Shown here one piece after another: positions 43,307 to 52,564 of a stretch of 64,000 nt of DNA. Origin of the DNA: Sphaerisporangium krabiense (lineage in GTDB: Bacteria; Actinomycetota; Actinomycetes; Streptosporangiales; Streptosporangiaceae); contig NZ_JACHBR010000002.1 in assembly GCF_014200435.1 (NCBI RefSeq), forward strand, positions 1,495,001 to 1,559,000, in the 5' to 3' direction. How positions within the stretch are numbered: the first letter of the stretch is position 1; the number at the start of each line of letters is the position of its first letter. The translations under genes and the position numbers were made by a program. The notes under the pieces were generated by a model. That model saw only the letters and a list, made by a program, of their open reading frames with translations. It had not been told where the DNA came from and made no database searches.

Positions 43307-44127
43307 CGATCGCGATCCCCGCCCCGCCCCGCGGCCTCGCCCGGCTGCGGTGGGCCCTGGCCGACGCATGGGTGATCACCGGGCGCGACCTGGCCCACTG
43401 GGCCCGGCAGCCCGCCCAGTTCGTCATCGGGCTGCTGTTCCCCGTCATGGTCGTGCTGATCTTCGCCTACATGTTCGGCGGCGGCATGGTGATCCCCGGC
43501 GGCGGCGACTACCGGGAGTTCCTCATGCCCGGCATGTACGCCATGACCATGGTCTTCGGCATCGAGGCCACCTTCACCGCCGTCAGCGCCGACGCCGCCC
43601 GCGGCGTCACCGACCGGTTCCGCTCGCTGCCCATGGCGCCGTCGGCGGTCGTGACCGGGCGCGGCGTCGCCGACATGCTCAACTCCGCCGCCGGGCTCGC
43701 CGTGATGATCGCCTGCGGGCTGGCCGTCGGCTGGCGCTGGCACGAGGGCCCCGGCGCGGCGCTGGCCGCGGTGGGCCTGCTGTTGCTGCTGCGCTTCGCC
43801 CTGCTGTGGGCCGGCATCTACCTCGGGCTGGTGCTCAGGAACGCCGAGGCGGTCATGGCCCTGCAGATCCTGGTGTGGCCGGTCGGCTTCCTGTCCAACA
43901 CCTTCGCCTCGCCCGCCACCATGCCCGGCTGGCTCGGCGCGATCGCCGAATGGAACCCGATGTCGGCCACCGTGTCGGCGACCCGCGAGCTGTTCGGCAA
44001 CCCCGGCTGGGGCGGCGACACCTGGGCCGCGCAGCACGCGCAGCTCATGGCCCTGGTCTGGCCGTCGCTCCTGCTCGTGATCTTCATCCCCCTGTCGGTC
44101 CGCCGCTACCAGCGCCTCAGCAGCTGA
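43303..44127 (+). CDS. ABC-2 type permease (DrrB-like)
   Basis: 274 residues, six membrane segments. AWVITGRDLAHWARQPAQFV at the N-terminus, EFLMPGMYAMTMVF and RFRSLPMAPSAVVTGR are landmarks of the DrrB group; the final WNPMSATVSATRELFGN is the conserved loop before the last helix. It forms the membrane half of the exporter with the gene upstream, under TetR control. Confidence 0.93.
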   Translation: MTIAIPAPPRGLARLRWALADAWVITGRDLAHWARQPAQFVIGLLFPVMVVLIFAYMFGGGMVIPGGGDYREFLMPGMYAMTMVFGIEATFTAVSADAARGVTDRFRSLPMAPSAVVTGRGVADMLNSAAGLAVMIACGLAVGWRWHEGPGAALAAVGLLLLLRFALLWAGIYLGLVLRNAEAVMALQILVWPVGFLSNTFASPATMPGWLGAIAEWNPMSATVSATRELFGNPGWGGDTWAAQHAQLMALVWPSLLLVIFIPLSVRRYQRLSS

Positions 44128-44132
44128 CCCGT

Positions 44133-44176
44133 CGTCCGCCCCCGGCGCCGCGGACGCGGGCCGCCGGGGGCGGACG
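44133..44176 (+). terminator. Terminator after the DrrAB-type exporter
   Basis: A perfect 15-bp stem (44133-44147 with 44162-44176; arm CGTCCGCCCCCGGCG) and a 14-base loop, 5 bp after the permease stop. Confidence 0.75.
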
Positions 44177-44331
44177 GTTACCCGGCGCGTAATCGATTTC
44201 CGCCGCGGGGCGCGCCAAGGTTGAGGCGTGGCACGGACCGCCGGTTCCGCGGGACGCGGGGCCGGGGCGCCGGCCGCGGTTTTCCGATGAAGACCGATCA
44301 GGGTCGATAAGGATCAATGAGGAGAGCGACG

Positions 44332-44700
44332 ATGAGCGACGTCGAGAAGATGATCGACCAGTACATCACCGTGTGGAACGAGACCGACCCGGCGGCGCGC
44401 CGCGCGGGCGTCGCCCAGGTGTGGGACGCCGACGGCACCTACACCGACCCGCTGGCCGCCGTGCAGGGGCACGACGCCATCGACGCGTTGATCGCCGCCG
44501 TGCAGGCGCAGTTCCCCGGGTTCGCGTTCCGGCTCGCCGGAACGGTGGACGCCCACCACGACGTGGCGCGCTTCGGCTGGCATCTCGGGCCCCGCGGGGA
44601 CGCCGAGTCGGTCGTGGACGGCTTCGACGTGGTGACCCTCGCCGAGGACGGCCGCATCCGCCACGTCTACGGCTTCCTCGACAAGGTCCCCACCACCTGA
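44332..44700 (+). CDS. NTF2-like/SnoaL-fold protein
   Basis: 122 residues from the ATG at 44332 (AGGAG 7 nt upstream). A single SnoaL-like domain: IDQYITVWNETDPAARRAGVAQVWDADGTYTDPLAAVQG, then FAFRLAGTVDAHHDVARFGWHL and GFDVVTLAEDGRIRHVYGF. Such proteins are isomerases, cyclases or ligand carriers. It lies next to the ECF42 gene in convergent orientation. Confidence 0.86.
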   Translation: MSDVEKMIDQYITVWNETDPAARRAGVAQVWDADGTYTDPLAAVQGHDAIDALIAAVQAQFPGFAFRLAGTVDAHHDVARFGWHLGPRGDAESVVDGFDVVTLAEDGRIRHVYGFLDKVPTT

Positions 44701-44761
44701 CGGTCCCGCACGGCGGGTGGCCCTCGCCCCGGTGGCGGCGCCGCGTGGCGCGGGGAACGGG

Positions 44762-46009
44762 TCAGCCGTGGCCGGCGAGGCGGGAGGCCCTGGCGTTGAG
44801 GTAGCGCTGCTGGGGGAGGCCGGAGGCCCGTCCGGCCGCCTCCTGGTAGGCCGCGCGGGCCGCCGCGTGGTCGCCGGCCATCTCCAGCAGGTGGGCGCGC
44901 ACCGCGTACAGGCGGTGGTCGCCGGCGATCCGCTCGTCGGCGGCGAGGTCGTCGAGCAGGTCCAGCCCCGCGCGGGCGCCCTTGACCATCGCCACCGCGA
45001 CGGCGTGGTTCAGCGCCACCACCGGCCCGCCCGACACCCGGGCCAGCAGTTCGTACAACGCCATGATCTGCGGCCAGTCGGTCCGCGCCGCGTCCGGCGC
45101 CTCGTCGTGGACCGCCGCGATCGCGGCCTGGATCTGGTACGGCCCCGGCCTGCCGTGCGCCAGCGCGGCGGTCACCAGGGCGACGCCCTCGGCGATCAGC
45201 CCGGCGTCCCACAGGCCGCGGTCCTGCTCGGCCATCGGGATCAGCGACCCGTCGGGCCCGGCGCGCGCGGGTCTGCGCGCGTCGGTGAGCAGCATCAACG
45301 CGAGCAGCCCGGTCGCCTCGCCGTCGCCGGGCAGCAGGCCGTGCAGCAGGCGGGCCAGGCGGATGGCCTCCGCCGACAGCTCCCGCCGGTGCAGACCGGG
45401 CCCCGAGGTGGTCGCGTACCCCTCGTTGAAGATCAGGTAGAGGACGTGCAGCACCGCGCCGAGCCGGGCGTCCCGCTCCGGGCCCGCCGGGACGGCGAAC
45501 GGGACGCCGCTCTCCTTGACGCGCTGCTTGGCCCGGCTGACGCGGCGGGTCATCGTCGCCTCCGGCACCAGGAAGGCGCGGGCGATCTGCGCCGTCGTCA
45601 GGCCGCCCACCGCGCGCAGGGTCAGCGCGATCTGCGAGGCGGGCGACAGCGACGGGTGGCAGCACATGAACAGCAGGATCAGCGTGTCGTCGGAGTCCTC
45701 CGGCCGGCGGTCCGCCGGCGGCGCGAGCCACTGATCGGCCGGTGTCCACCGGGCGGCGGCGTCCTCGCGGTCCCTGCGGGCCCGCTCGGCGCGCAGCAGG
45801 TCGGTGAGCCGCCGCGAGGCGACGGTGATCAGCCAGGCGCGGGGGTCGCGCGGGCGGCCCTCCCGCGGCCACTGCACGGCCGCCGCGAGCAGGGCCTCCT
45901 GCACGGCGTCCTCGGCGGTGGCGAAGTTGCCGTAGCGCCGCACGAGCGCGCCGAGCACCTGCGGCGCGAGCGCGCGCAGCAGGTCCCCGGCGTCGTCCCC
46001 CGTCACCAC
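44762..46009 (-). CDS. ECF42-type RNA polymerase sigma factor
   Basis: 415 residues. Sigma region 2 (LVRRYGNFATAEDAVQEALLAA) and region 4 (GGLTTAQIARAFLVPEATMTRRVSRAK) occupy the first 180 residues. The long C-terminal extension (about 190-415), with LYLIFNEGYATTSG and TPR-like helices, is the DUF6596 extension of ECF42; LLFMCCHPSLSP is its linker signature. The upstream YciI/DGPF gene is the conserved partner. No anti-sigma factor is present, and the extension is thought to regulate activity. Confidence 0.94.
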   Translation of the reverse strand: MVTGDDAGDLLRALAPQVLGALVRRYGNFATAEDAVQEALLAAAVQWPREGRPRDPRAWLITVASRRLTDLLRAERARRDREDAAARWTPADQWLAPPADRRPEDSDDTLILLFMCCHPSLSPASQIALTLRAVGGLTTAQIARAFLVPEATMTRRVSRAKQRVKESGVPFAVPAGPERDARLGAVLHVLYLIFNEGYATTSGPGLHRRELSAEAIRLARLLHGLLPGDGEATGLLALMLLTDARRPARAGPDGSLIPMAEQDRGLWDAGLIAEGVALVTAALAHGRPGPYQIQAAIAAVHDEAPDAARTDWPQIMALYELLARVSGGPVVALNHAVAVAMVKGARAGLDLLDDLAADERIAGDHRLYAVRAHLLEMAGDHAAARAAYQEAAGRASGLPQQRYLNARASRLAGHG

Positions 46010-46013
46010 TGGG

Positions 46014-46433
46014 CTAGTCCAGCTCCTCCTCGGCGCCGGCCAGCGGGCGCACGTCCACGTACCACTCGTGCTCCAGGTTCGCGCCCTTCGGGTGCGGGGT
46101 CGCCGCGAGCCGGGCGGCGATCTGGGTGGCCCGGTCGAAGCTCTCGCACTCGACCGTCGTGTACCCGGCCAGCACCTCCTGCGTCTCGGCGTAGGGCCCG
46201 TCGGTCACGACCGGCACCCCTTCCCGCAGCCGGATCCTGCGGGCGTGCACCGGGGCCGTCATGCCCTGGGCGTCGACGAACTCGCCGGACTCGATGAGGT
46301 CCTGGTTCCACTCCGCCATGAAGGCGTGCAGGGCGGCGACGTCCTCCTGCGTCCAGACCACCCCGCCGGTGTCCTTGCCCGCGAGCATGTCGTGGTCCCG
46401 CTGCGAGCCGTACATCATGATCATGTACTTCAC
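46014..46433 (-). CDS. YciI/DGPF family protein, ECF42 partner
   Basis: 139 residues from the GTG at 46433. The ferredoxin-like YciI fold is marked by KYMIMMYGSQ, AFMAEWNQDLIESGEFV and the DGPF-type motif TDGPYAETQEVLAGY (near 73). These proteins are the usual targets of ECF42 sigma factors. The stop lies 4 bp before the sigma gene's start, so the pair is cotranscribed. Confidence 0.93.
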   Translation of the reverse strand: MKYMIMMYGSQRDHDMLAGKDTGGVVWTQEDVAALHAFMAEWNQDLIESGEFVDAQGMTAPVHARRIRLREGVPVVTDGPYAETQEVLAGYTTVECESFDRATQIAARLAATPHPKGANLEHEWYVDVRPLAGAEEELD

Positions 46434-46543
46434 GATTCGTCTCCTCTCCGCCGGCACCCTCGCGGTGCCGCACATCTAGGACGTCGAGGCCGGACGCCGT
46501 GTCCGGACATCTTCGCGCGACCGCGTCGCGAGATCTTCGGGCG

Positions 46544-47260
46544 TCACCGGCGAGGCGGGGCCGAGACCAGGCCGGTCTGGTAGGCCACCACGACGAGCTG
46601 GGCGCGGTCCCGGGCGTTCAGCTTGGCCAGCAGGCGGCCGACGTGGCTCTTCACCGTGGCGAGGCTGAGGTGCAGGTACCCGGCGATCTCCGCGTTCGAC
46701 AGACCGCGGGCGATGTGGGTCAGCACCTCGCGCTCGCGCTCGGTCACCCCGTCAAGCTCGCGGGCGGGCAGGTGACCGGGGTCGGGGCCGCGGGTGAACT
46801 CGGCGATGAGGCGGCGGGTCACGCTCGGCGCGAGCAGGGCCTCGCCGGAGGCGACGACGCCGATGGCGGTGAGCAGGTCCGCCGGGCGGGTGTCCTTGAG
46901 CAGGAATCCCGACGCCCCGGCCCGCAGCGCCGCGTACACGTAGGAGTCCAGGTCGAAGGTGGTGAGGATCAGCACGCGCACCCCGGCGGTGTCCGGGGAG
47001 CCGCAGATGCGGCGGGTGGCCTCGATGCCGTCCATCTCGGGCATCCGCACGTCCATGAGCACCACGTCGGGCCGCTCGCGGCGCGCCAGCTCCACGGCCT
47101 CCGTGCCCGTCCCCGCCTCGCCGACGACGGTCAGCCCCGGCGCCGTGTCGATCAGCAGCCGGAAGCTCCCGCGCAACAGCGCCTGGTCGTCGGCCACCAG
47201 CACCCGCACGGACGCCCCGCCCACCTCGTGCTCACCCGTGCTCACCCCGTCCGATTCCAC
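46544..47260 (-). CDS. NarL/LuxR-type response regulator
   Basis: 238 residues. Receiver domain with the phospho-acceptor Asp in VVLMDVRMPEMDG (near residue 71), VLILTTFDLDSY (Thr switch) and LLKD (Lys). The LuxR HTH at the C-terminus reads LTHIARGLSNAEIAGYLHLSLATVKSHVGRLL. GAAGGGA precedes the GTG. It is 10 bp downstream of its cognate kinase. Confidence 0.94.
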   Translation of the reverse strand: MESDGVSTGEHEVGGASVRVLVADDQALLRGSFRLLIDTAPGLTVVGEAGTGTEAVELARRERPDVVLMDVRMPEMDGIEATRRICGSPDTAGVRVLILTTFDLDSYVYAALRAGASGFLLKDTRPADLLTAIGVVASGEALLAPSVTRRLIAEFTRGPDPGHLPARELDGVTEREREVLTHIARGLSNAEIAGYLHLSLATVKSHVGRLLAKLNARDRAQLVVVAYQTGLVSAPPRR

Positions 47261-47270
47261 GCGCGTCCCT

Positions 47271-48470
47271 TCACGACGACGCCCGCTCCGGGCGGGCTCC
47301 TTCCTCGCGTTCCCCGCCGGGCGGCCGGTACGGCAGCCGGGCCGAGACGGCGAAGCCGCCTCCCGGGCGCGGCCCGGCGCTGAAGTCGCCGCCGTACATC
47401 GCGACCCGCTCGCGCATCCCCACCAGCCCGTGGCCGGGGGCGGCCCCGGCGGGCGGCACGCGCGTGCCGGGACCGTCGTCGGTCACCTCGACGCGCACCT
47501 GCCCCCCGTGGCCGTGGACGACGACGCGGCAGCGCGCCGGGGCGGCGTGCCGCACCACGTTGGTCAGCGCCTCCTGGACGATCCGGTAGGCGGACAGCTC
47601 AACCCCCTCGGGCAGATGGTCCACGCCCCGTACGTCCAGTTCGGCGCGCACCCCGGCCGCCGCCGCGCGCTCGGCCAGCTCCGGCAGCCGCGCCAGCCCC
47701 GGAACCGGACGCAGGTCGTCAGGGCCCGCGGGCGCCTCCGCGCGCAGCACGCCCAGCATGTGGCGCATCTCGGTGAGCGCGCCCCGGCTCACCGACTCGA
47801 TCTCGCGCAGCGCCAGGCGGGCCTCCTCGGGACGCCGCTCGGCCACGTGGTCGGCGATGCCGGCCTTCACCGTGATCAGGGTCATGCTGTGGGCCACGAC
47901 GTCGTGCAGCTCGCGCGCGATGCGCAGCCGCTCCTCGGTCACCGCCCGCGCCGCGGCCTCCCGGGCCGTGCGGGCGACGTAGGCGTGGCGCTCGCGCACG
48001 GCGCGGCCGATCGTCCAGGACCCGCCCATGAGGGTGGCGCCGAACAGCAGCGCCGGGTACGGGAGTGCGCGCGGGAACCCGCCCGCCGGGCCCGCCATGG
48101 TCGACGCGACCACCGTCACCGCGCTGACCAGGCCGATCGTGCGCGTGGGAACCCAGCGGACCCGCGGCAGGGTGAGCGCGACCGTGTACAGGGCGAAGGC
48201 CGCCGCGGCGAACGAGTCGCGCACCACGTCCAGCAGGGCCGAGACCAGGCTGGCGGCGAAGACGACGGTGAAGACCCGCGCCGGCCACAGGCGCCGCACC
48301 GCCAGCGGCGCGCCCATCCCGGCCAGCACCGCGACCCACACCACGAGCGCCCCGGCGTCCCCGCCCGGCATCCGCGGGAACGTCTGCGCCGCGAACAGCA
48401 CGAGGTAGGCCGCGGCGGCGAGCCCGTCCAGCAGCAACGGCCGCTGCCACCACCGGTACGCCTCCTGCAT
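47271..48470 (-). CDS. NarX/DesK-type sensor histidine kinase
   Basis: 399 residues from the ATG at 48470; an upstream start at 48524 adds 18 residues. Four to six membrane segments in the first 170 residues have no large extracellular domain. HisKA_3 contains the phospho-acceptor His in RIARELHDVVAHSM, and the HATPase has NVVRHA and DDGPG with GHGLVGMRERV. The intramembrane-sensing layout suits membrane stress from peptides or drugs; the divergent ABC exporter is a likely target. Confidence 0.93.
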   Translation of the reverse strand: MQEAYRWWQRPLLLDGLAAAAYLVLFAAQTFPRMPGGDAGALVVWVAVLAGMGAPLAVRRLWPARVFTVVFAASLVSALLDVVRDSFAAAAFALYTVALTLPRVRWVPTRTIGLVSAVTVVASTMAGPAGGFPRALPYPALLFGATLMGGSWTIGRAVRERHAYVARTAREAAARAVTEERLRIARELHDVVAHSMTLITVKAGIADHVAERRPEEARLALREIESVSRGALTEMRHMLGVLRAEAPAGPDDLRPVPGLARLPELAERAAAAGVRAELDVRGVDHLPEGVELSAYRIVQEALTNVVRHAAPARCRVVVHGHGGQVRVEVTDDGPGTRVPPAGAAPGHGLVGMRERVAMYGGDFSAGPRPGGGFAVSARLPYRPPGGEREEGARPERASS

Positions 48471-48628
48471 CCGTCGACCGTACCCGGCCGGGACGATCCC
48501 GCGCCTCATCCTCGGGGACGTCATCCTCAGGGCCGACCCGCCGGGACGAAACGGGCGTGGCGTCCACCGGGCGGATCGAGGCCCAGGGCCGATGCGGGTC
48601 CCGGCCGCCGTGCGCCAGCGTTGTGCGC

Positions 48629-49549
48629 GTGATCGAAGTCAGGGAATTGACCAAACGCTACGGCGGCGCCCTCGCCGTGGACCGGCTGTCCTTCGAGGTG
48701 GGCCCCGGGCGGGTGACCGGCTTCCTCGGCCCCAACGGCGCGGGGAAGACCACCACCATGCGGGCCCTGCTCGGCCTGTGCGCCCCCGCCTCGGGCGCGG
48801 CGCTCGTCGGCGGACGCCCCTACGCCGCGCTGCGCCGGCCGCTGCGTCACGTCGGAGCCCTGCTCGACGCCGGGGCCGTGCACGGCGGGCGGCGCGCGCT
48901 GGACCACCTCGGATGGCTCGCGCGCAGCAACGGCATCGGCGCGGCGCGCGTGCCGGAGGTTCTGGAGCAGGCCGGCCTGGCCGGGGTCGCCCGGCAGCGG
49001 GTCGGCGGGTTCTCCCTCGGCATGAAGCAGCGGCTCGGCATCGCCGCCGCGCTGCTCGGCGACCCCGGCGTGCTGGTGTTCGACGAGCCGGTCAACGGGC
49101 TGGACGCCGACGGCGTGCGGTGGATACGCGGGCTCATGCGCGAGCTGGCGGCGGGCGGGCGCACGGTGCTGCTGTCCAGCCACCTGATGAGCGAGATGGA
49201 GCTCACCGCCGACCGGCTCATCGTCATCGGGCGCGGCCGGCTCGTCGCCGACACCTCCGTGCGCGACCTCGCCGAACGCTACCGGCGGGGCGTCCTGGTG
49301 CGTTCGCCCCGCGCCGGCGACCTGGCCCGCGCGCTGGCCGAGGCCGGGGCGGAGGTGACCGCCGAGCCCGGCGGCGGCCTGTCGGTGCGCGGGATGGAGG
49401 CCCCGGCGATCGGCGACCTGGCCGCACGCCACGGGATCCCCCTGCACGAGGCGACCCCGCGCGGCGCGTCGCTGGAGGAGGCGTACCTCCGCCTGATCGA
49501 GGACGCGGCCGAGCACCGCGCCGCCACCGGGACGGGGGCCTCGCGATGA
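48629..49549 (+). CDS. ABC transporter ATP-binding protein (BcrA-like)
   Basis: 306 residues from the GTG at 48629. Walker A FLGPNGAGKTTTMRAL, signature FSLGMKQRLGIAAALL, Walker B VLVFDEPVNGLDADGV and the H-loop LSSHLMSEMELTADR. The C-terminal part (about 220-306) is of the bacitracin-type. It is divergent from the NarL-type two-component genes and overlaps the permease start (ATGA). No ribosome site precedes the start, so translation may be leaderless. Confidence 0.92.
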   Translation: MIEVRELTKRYGGALAVDRLSFEVGPGRVTGFLGPNGAGKTTTMRALLGLCAPASGAALVGGRPYAALRRPLRHVGALLDAGAVHGGRRALDHLGWLARSNGIGAARVPEVLEQAGLAGVARQRVGGFSLGMKQRLGIAAALLGDPGVLVFDEPVNGLDADGVRWIRGLMRELAAGGRTVLLSSHLMSEMELTADRLIVIGRGRLVADTSVRDLAERYRRGVLVRSPRAGDLARALAEAGAEVTAEPGGGLSVRGMEAPAIGDLAARHGIPLHEATPRGASLEEAYLRLIEDAAEHRAATGTGASR

Positions 49550-50385
49550 CCGGCACGGACACCGCCCCCTCCGCCATGCGGGAGATGGGCGACGCGGCCG
49601 GCGCGGAGTGGGTGAAGCTGCGGTCGGTGCGCTCGACCTATTACGTGCTCGGCGTGGCCCTGCTGATCGTGGCGCTCACGGCCCTGCTGAGCCTGCAGGC
49701 GGTGAGCGCGTGGGACGCCGCGTCACCGGAGCTCCGCGCCCGGTGGCGCGGCATCACGGCCGAGGAGTACTTCCTGCCGTTCGTCCAGCTGGTGATCGGC
49801 GTGCTCGGGGTGCTCACGATCACCTCGGAGTACGCCTCGGGCATGGTCGGCGCCGCCCTGCTCGCGGTCCCGCGGCGCGGGCGGCTGCTCGCGGCCAAGG
49901 CGGTGGTGCTCGCGGCGGTGTCGTTCGCCGCCGGTGTGGTCGTGCTGTCCGGCGTCGCCGCGGCCGCCGGATGGGTCCGGGGCGACCGGCCGATTCCCGG
50001 CTTCGAGGCGTCGTTCACGCAGCAGGTTCCCCTGCTCGTGTGCATGGGCCTGTCGGTGACGGTGGTGGCGCTGGTGGCGTTCGGCCTGGCCACGCTGACG
50101 CGCTCGACGGCGGGCGCCGTCGTCGCCGTGGCCGGCCTGACGTTCGTGCTCCCGACGCTCGCGCTGGGGTTCCTGCCCGAGCCGTGGAACGTCCGGCTGG
50201 CCAGGATCCTGCCCGCGAACCTGCCGGACCAGCTCGCCGGCGTGGCTCCGGACCCCGACATCCCGCAGGGGCCGTTCGCGCGCAGCGGCGGCCTGCCACC
50301 GCTCGCCGCGCTGGCCGTGGCGGTGGCCTACGTCGTCGTGACGCTGGGGGCGGCGGCGGTCGCCTTCTCCCGCAGGGATCCCTGA
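49546..50385 (+). CDS. ABC-2 family permease
   Basis: 279 residues, six membrane segments. AGAEWVKLRSVRSTYY at the N-terminus and TITSEYASGMVGAALLAVPRRGRLLAAK between TM2 and TM3 are typical of BcrB/YhcI-like permeases in actinobacteria. It is coupled to the ATPase gene. With the two-component system this forms a probable envelope-stress detoxification module. Confidence 0.9.
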   Translation: MTGTDTAPSAMREMGDAAGAEWVKLRSVRSTYYVLGVALLIVALTALLSLQAVSAWDAASPELRARWRGITAEEYFLPFVQLVIGVLGVLTITSEYASGMVGAALLAVPRRGRLLAAKAVVLAAVSFAAGVVVLSGVAAAAGWVRGDRPIPGFEASFTQQVPLLVCMGLSVTVVALVAFGLATLTRSTAGAVVAVAGLTFVLPTLALGFLPEPWNVRLARILPANLPDQLAGVAPDPDIPQGPFARSGGLPPLAALAVAVAYVVVTLGAAAVAFSRRDP

Positions 50386-50410
50386 ACCCACGCCGCCCGG
50401 AGCGCCCGTC

Positions 50411-51217
50411 CTACGGCTTGCGGCCCACCGCGGCGTACATGTTGGTGGCCGTGTCCGGGAGAGGCTCGTCCCCCGGGGCCGGGTGCCAGCGGGGCATCGG
50501 GACGACGCCGGGGTCGAGCAGTTCCAGGCCGGTGAACAGGCGCTCCACCTCGGCGCGGCCGCGCAGGTACATCGGGATGCCGCGGCCGGTGTACTCGCGG
50601 GCCAGGCGCTCCGACTCCGGGGCGAGGTCGCCGGTGGGGATGGTGATGGCGAGGTGGCTGCCCGAGGCGAGCGGCCGCAGGAGCGCCTCCACCACCTGCC
50701 GGGCGTGCTCCACGAACTGGAGCGTCGCTATCACGGTCAGCGCGACCGGCCGGGAGAGATCGATCACCTGGTGGAGTGTGGCGTCCGCGAGGAGCGTCTC
50801 GGGGGCGCGCATGTCGGCCTGGATGTAGGCGATGCGCCCCTCGGGCGTGCCGGTCAGCAGGGCGCGCGCGTGCGTCAGCACGATGGGGTCGTTGTCGACG
50901 TAGACGATGCGCGCGTCGGGCGCGGTCTCCTGGACCACCTCGTGCAGGTTCGGCGACGAGGGGATGCCGGTGCCGACGTCGATGAACTGCCGCATGCCCA
51001 GGCCGGTGAGGTGGCGGGCCATCCGGTGCATGCAGGCGCGGTTGGCCAGCATCGAGGTGCGCAGTCCCGGCCAGCCGGCCAGCACCGTGGCCGCGGTCTC
51101 CCGGTCGGCGGCGAAGTTGTCCTTGCCGCCCATGATGTAGTCGTAGACCCGCGCCGAGTGCGGCCGGTCGGTCTGCAGGTCGACCGGGGCGTTCCGGTCC
51201 TGGGGGGCGTCCGACAT
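50411..51217 (-). CDS. DUF574 SAM-dependent methyltransferase
   Basis: 268 residues. The family start RPHSARVYDYIMGGKDNFAADR, motif I FIDVGTGIPSSPNLHEV, and VYVDNDPIVLTHARALL are all present. This family is very numerous in streptomycetes and relatives, with several copies per genome, and lacks a defined substrate. It ends 25 bp from the convergent ABC permease. Confidence 0.93.
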   Translation of the reverse strand: MSDAPQDRNAPVDLQTDRPHSARVYDYIMGGKDNFAADRETAATVLAGWPGLRTSMLANRACMHRMARHLTGLGMRQFIDVGTGIPSSPNLHEVVQETAPDARIVYVDNDPIVLTHARALLTGTPEGRIAYIQADMRAPETLLADATLHQVIDLSRPVALTVIATLQFVEHARQVVEALLRPLASGSHLAITIPTGDLAPESERLAREYTGRGIPMYLRGRAEVERLFTGLELLDPGVVPMPRWHPAPGDEPLPDTATNMYAAVGRKP

Positions 51218-51398
51218 CTCTGGTCACTGCCTTCCGTTCGCTCCCGCCGTACGGTCACGGCCGCGCACTCAAGATCAACCTTAGTGTGCGGAACCATCCA
51301 CATACCGCCGGTTCCCTCATATCGTGCCTGTGCCGCACCGCCTGGGGAACCAGGTGACCCGGATGGTCCGCCGGGCGGGGCCGGCGGGGCCGGAATCA

Positions 51399-51417
51399 GG
51401 GGCCCCTATGGGGCCCC
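51399..51417. repeat. Double GGGGCCCC element
   Basis: Two self-palindromic GGGGCCCC octamers separated by TAT form an 8-bp hairpin, 78 bp before the start of the propeller protein. Just before it, CGGGGCCGG occurs twice in tandem. It may be a terminator for upstream read-through or a regulator target. Confidence 0.4.
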
Positions 51418-51494
51418 GGAAAGGCGATCACGCCCCTGACCGGCCATGTCTTCCCCCAGCACGGGTGAATGTTGTCTATTGTTTCGACGTGCCG

Positions 51495-52406
51495 ATGAAA
51501 AATCAGGACTCTCTCAACGACCCTCACGCGGCCGTGCCGCGACCCCGCCCCGACCAGGCCACGGTCGTCGTCGCCCCACCGCACGACACGCCCGGTTCCT
51601 GGGCGGGCGCGCCGAGCGCCGTCCTCAGCGACGGGGTGATCTACCTGGCCTACCGCCTCCGCCGGCCTATCGGCGAGGGGCGCGGCTACGCCGTCGTGGT
51701 CGCCCGCTCCGCCGACGGTGAGCGCTTCGAGACGATCTACACGCTTCAGCGTGAGGAGGTGGACACCGAGTCCCTGGAGCGCCCCGCGCTGGTCCGCACC
51801 CCCGAGGGACTGTGGCGGCTCTACATCAGCTGCGCCACCTACGACTCCAAGCACTGGCGGGTGGAGTTGCTCGAAGCGACCGACCCGTCCCGGTTCGACC
51901 CGGCCGCCCGGCAGGTCGTCCTGCCAGGGGACCCCAAGACCGGGGTGAAGGACCCGGTGATCGTGCGTCACGACGGCGTGTGGCACCTGTGGGCCTCCTG
52001 CCACCCGCTCGCCGACCCCGGCGAGGAGGACCAGATGGTCAGCGACTACGCCACCAGCGAGGACGGCGTGGTCTGGACCTGGCACGGCACCGCGCTCAGC
52101 GGCCGTCCCGGCTGCTGGGACTCCCGCGGCGCCCGGGTCACCACGGTGGTCAGGCACGAGGGCGCGCTCGTCGCCGCCTATGACGGCCGCGCCACCGCGG
52201 GGGAGAACTACGAGGAGCGCACGGGCCTCGCCACGGGCTCCGACCACGCGACGCTGACCCCGGTCGGTGAGGAGCCGTTCGCCGTCTCGCCGTACGGCGG
52301 GCTGCGCTACCTCGACATCGTCGAGCTCCCCGACGGCCGCAAGCGCCTGTACTACGAGTACACCCGGCAGGACGGCGCCCACGAACTGCGCACCGAACTG
52401 CGCTGA
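51495..52406 (+). CDS. Five-bladed beta-propeller glycosidase-like protein
   Basis: 303 residues from the ATG at 51495 (GTG 51489 possible). Repeated propeller blades are visible: [62 protein letters not shown] and [25 protein letters not shown]. The pattern of Asp-Pro and late Glu resembles GH43/GH32-like enzymes, but the catalytic triad is not certain. No signal peptide is present, so it acts inside the cell. AT-rich DNA just upstream (TTGTCTATTGTTTC) may be the promoter. Confidence 0.72.
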   Translation: MKNQDSLNDPHAAVPRPRPDQATVVVAPPHDTPGSWAGAPSAVLSDGVIYLAYRLRRPIGEGRGYAVVVARSADGERFETIYTLQREEVDTESLERPALVRTPEGLWRLYISCATYDSKHWRVELLEATDPSRFDPAARQVVLPGDPKTGVKDPVIVRHDGVWHLWASCHPLADPGEEDQMVSDYATSEDGVVWTWHGTALSGRPGCWDSRGARVTTVVRHEGALVAAYDGRATAGENYEERTGLATGSDHATLTPVGEEPFAVSPYGGLRYLDIVELPDGRKRLYYEYTRQDGAHELRTELR

Positions 52407-52423
52407 CCCGGCGAGCCCCTAGG

Positions 52424-52472
52424 GCGAACCCCGGCATCGGGACGGGCGAGGGGTCCCCTGCCGGGGATTCGC
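52424..52472 (+). terminator. Composite terminator hairpin after the propeller gene
   Basis: Outer arms 52424-52436 and 52459-52472 pair over 13 bp with one bulged A (52467). An inner 5-bp stem GGGAC/GTCCC (52439-52443 with 52453-52457) continues it. It begins 17 bp after the stop. Confidence 0.68.
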
Positions 52473-52564
52473 CAACGAACCGGAGCTATCACTCCGTATG
52501 ATGGGCGGAGGCCGCCCGCCCCGTGGGTGGCCGCGCCCATCGCAGAGACGCACGGGAGCCGCTC

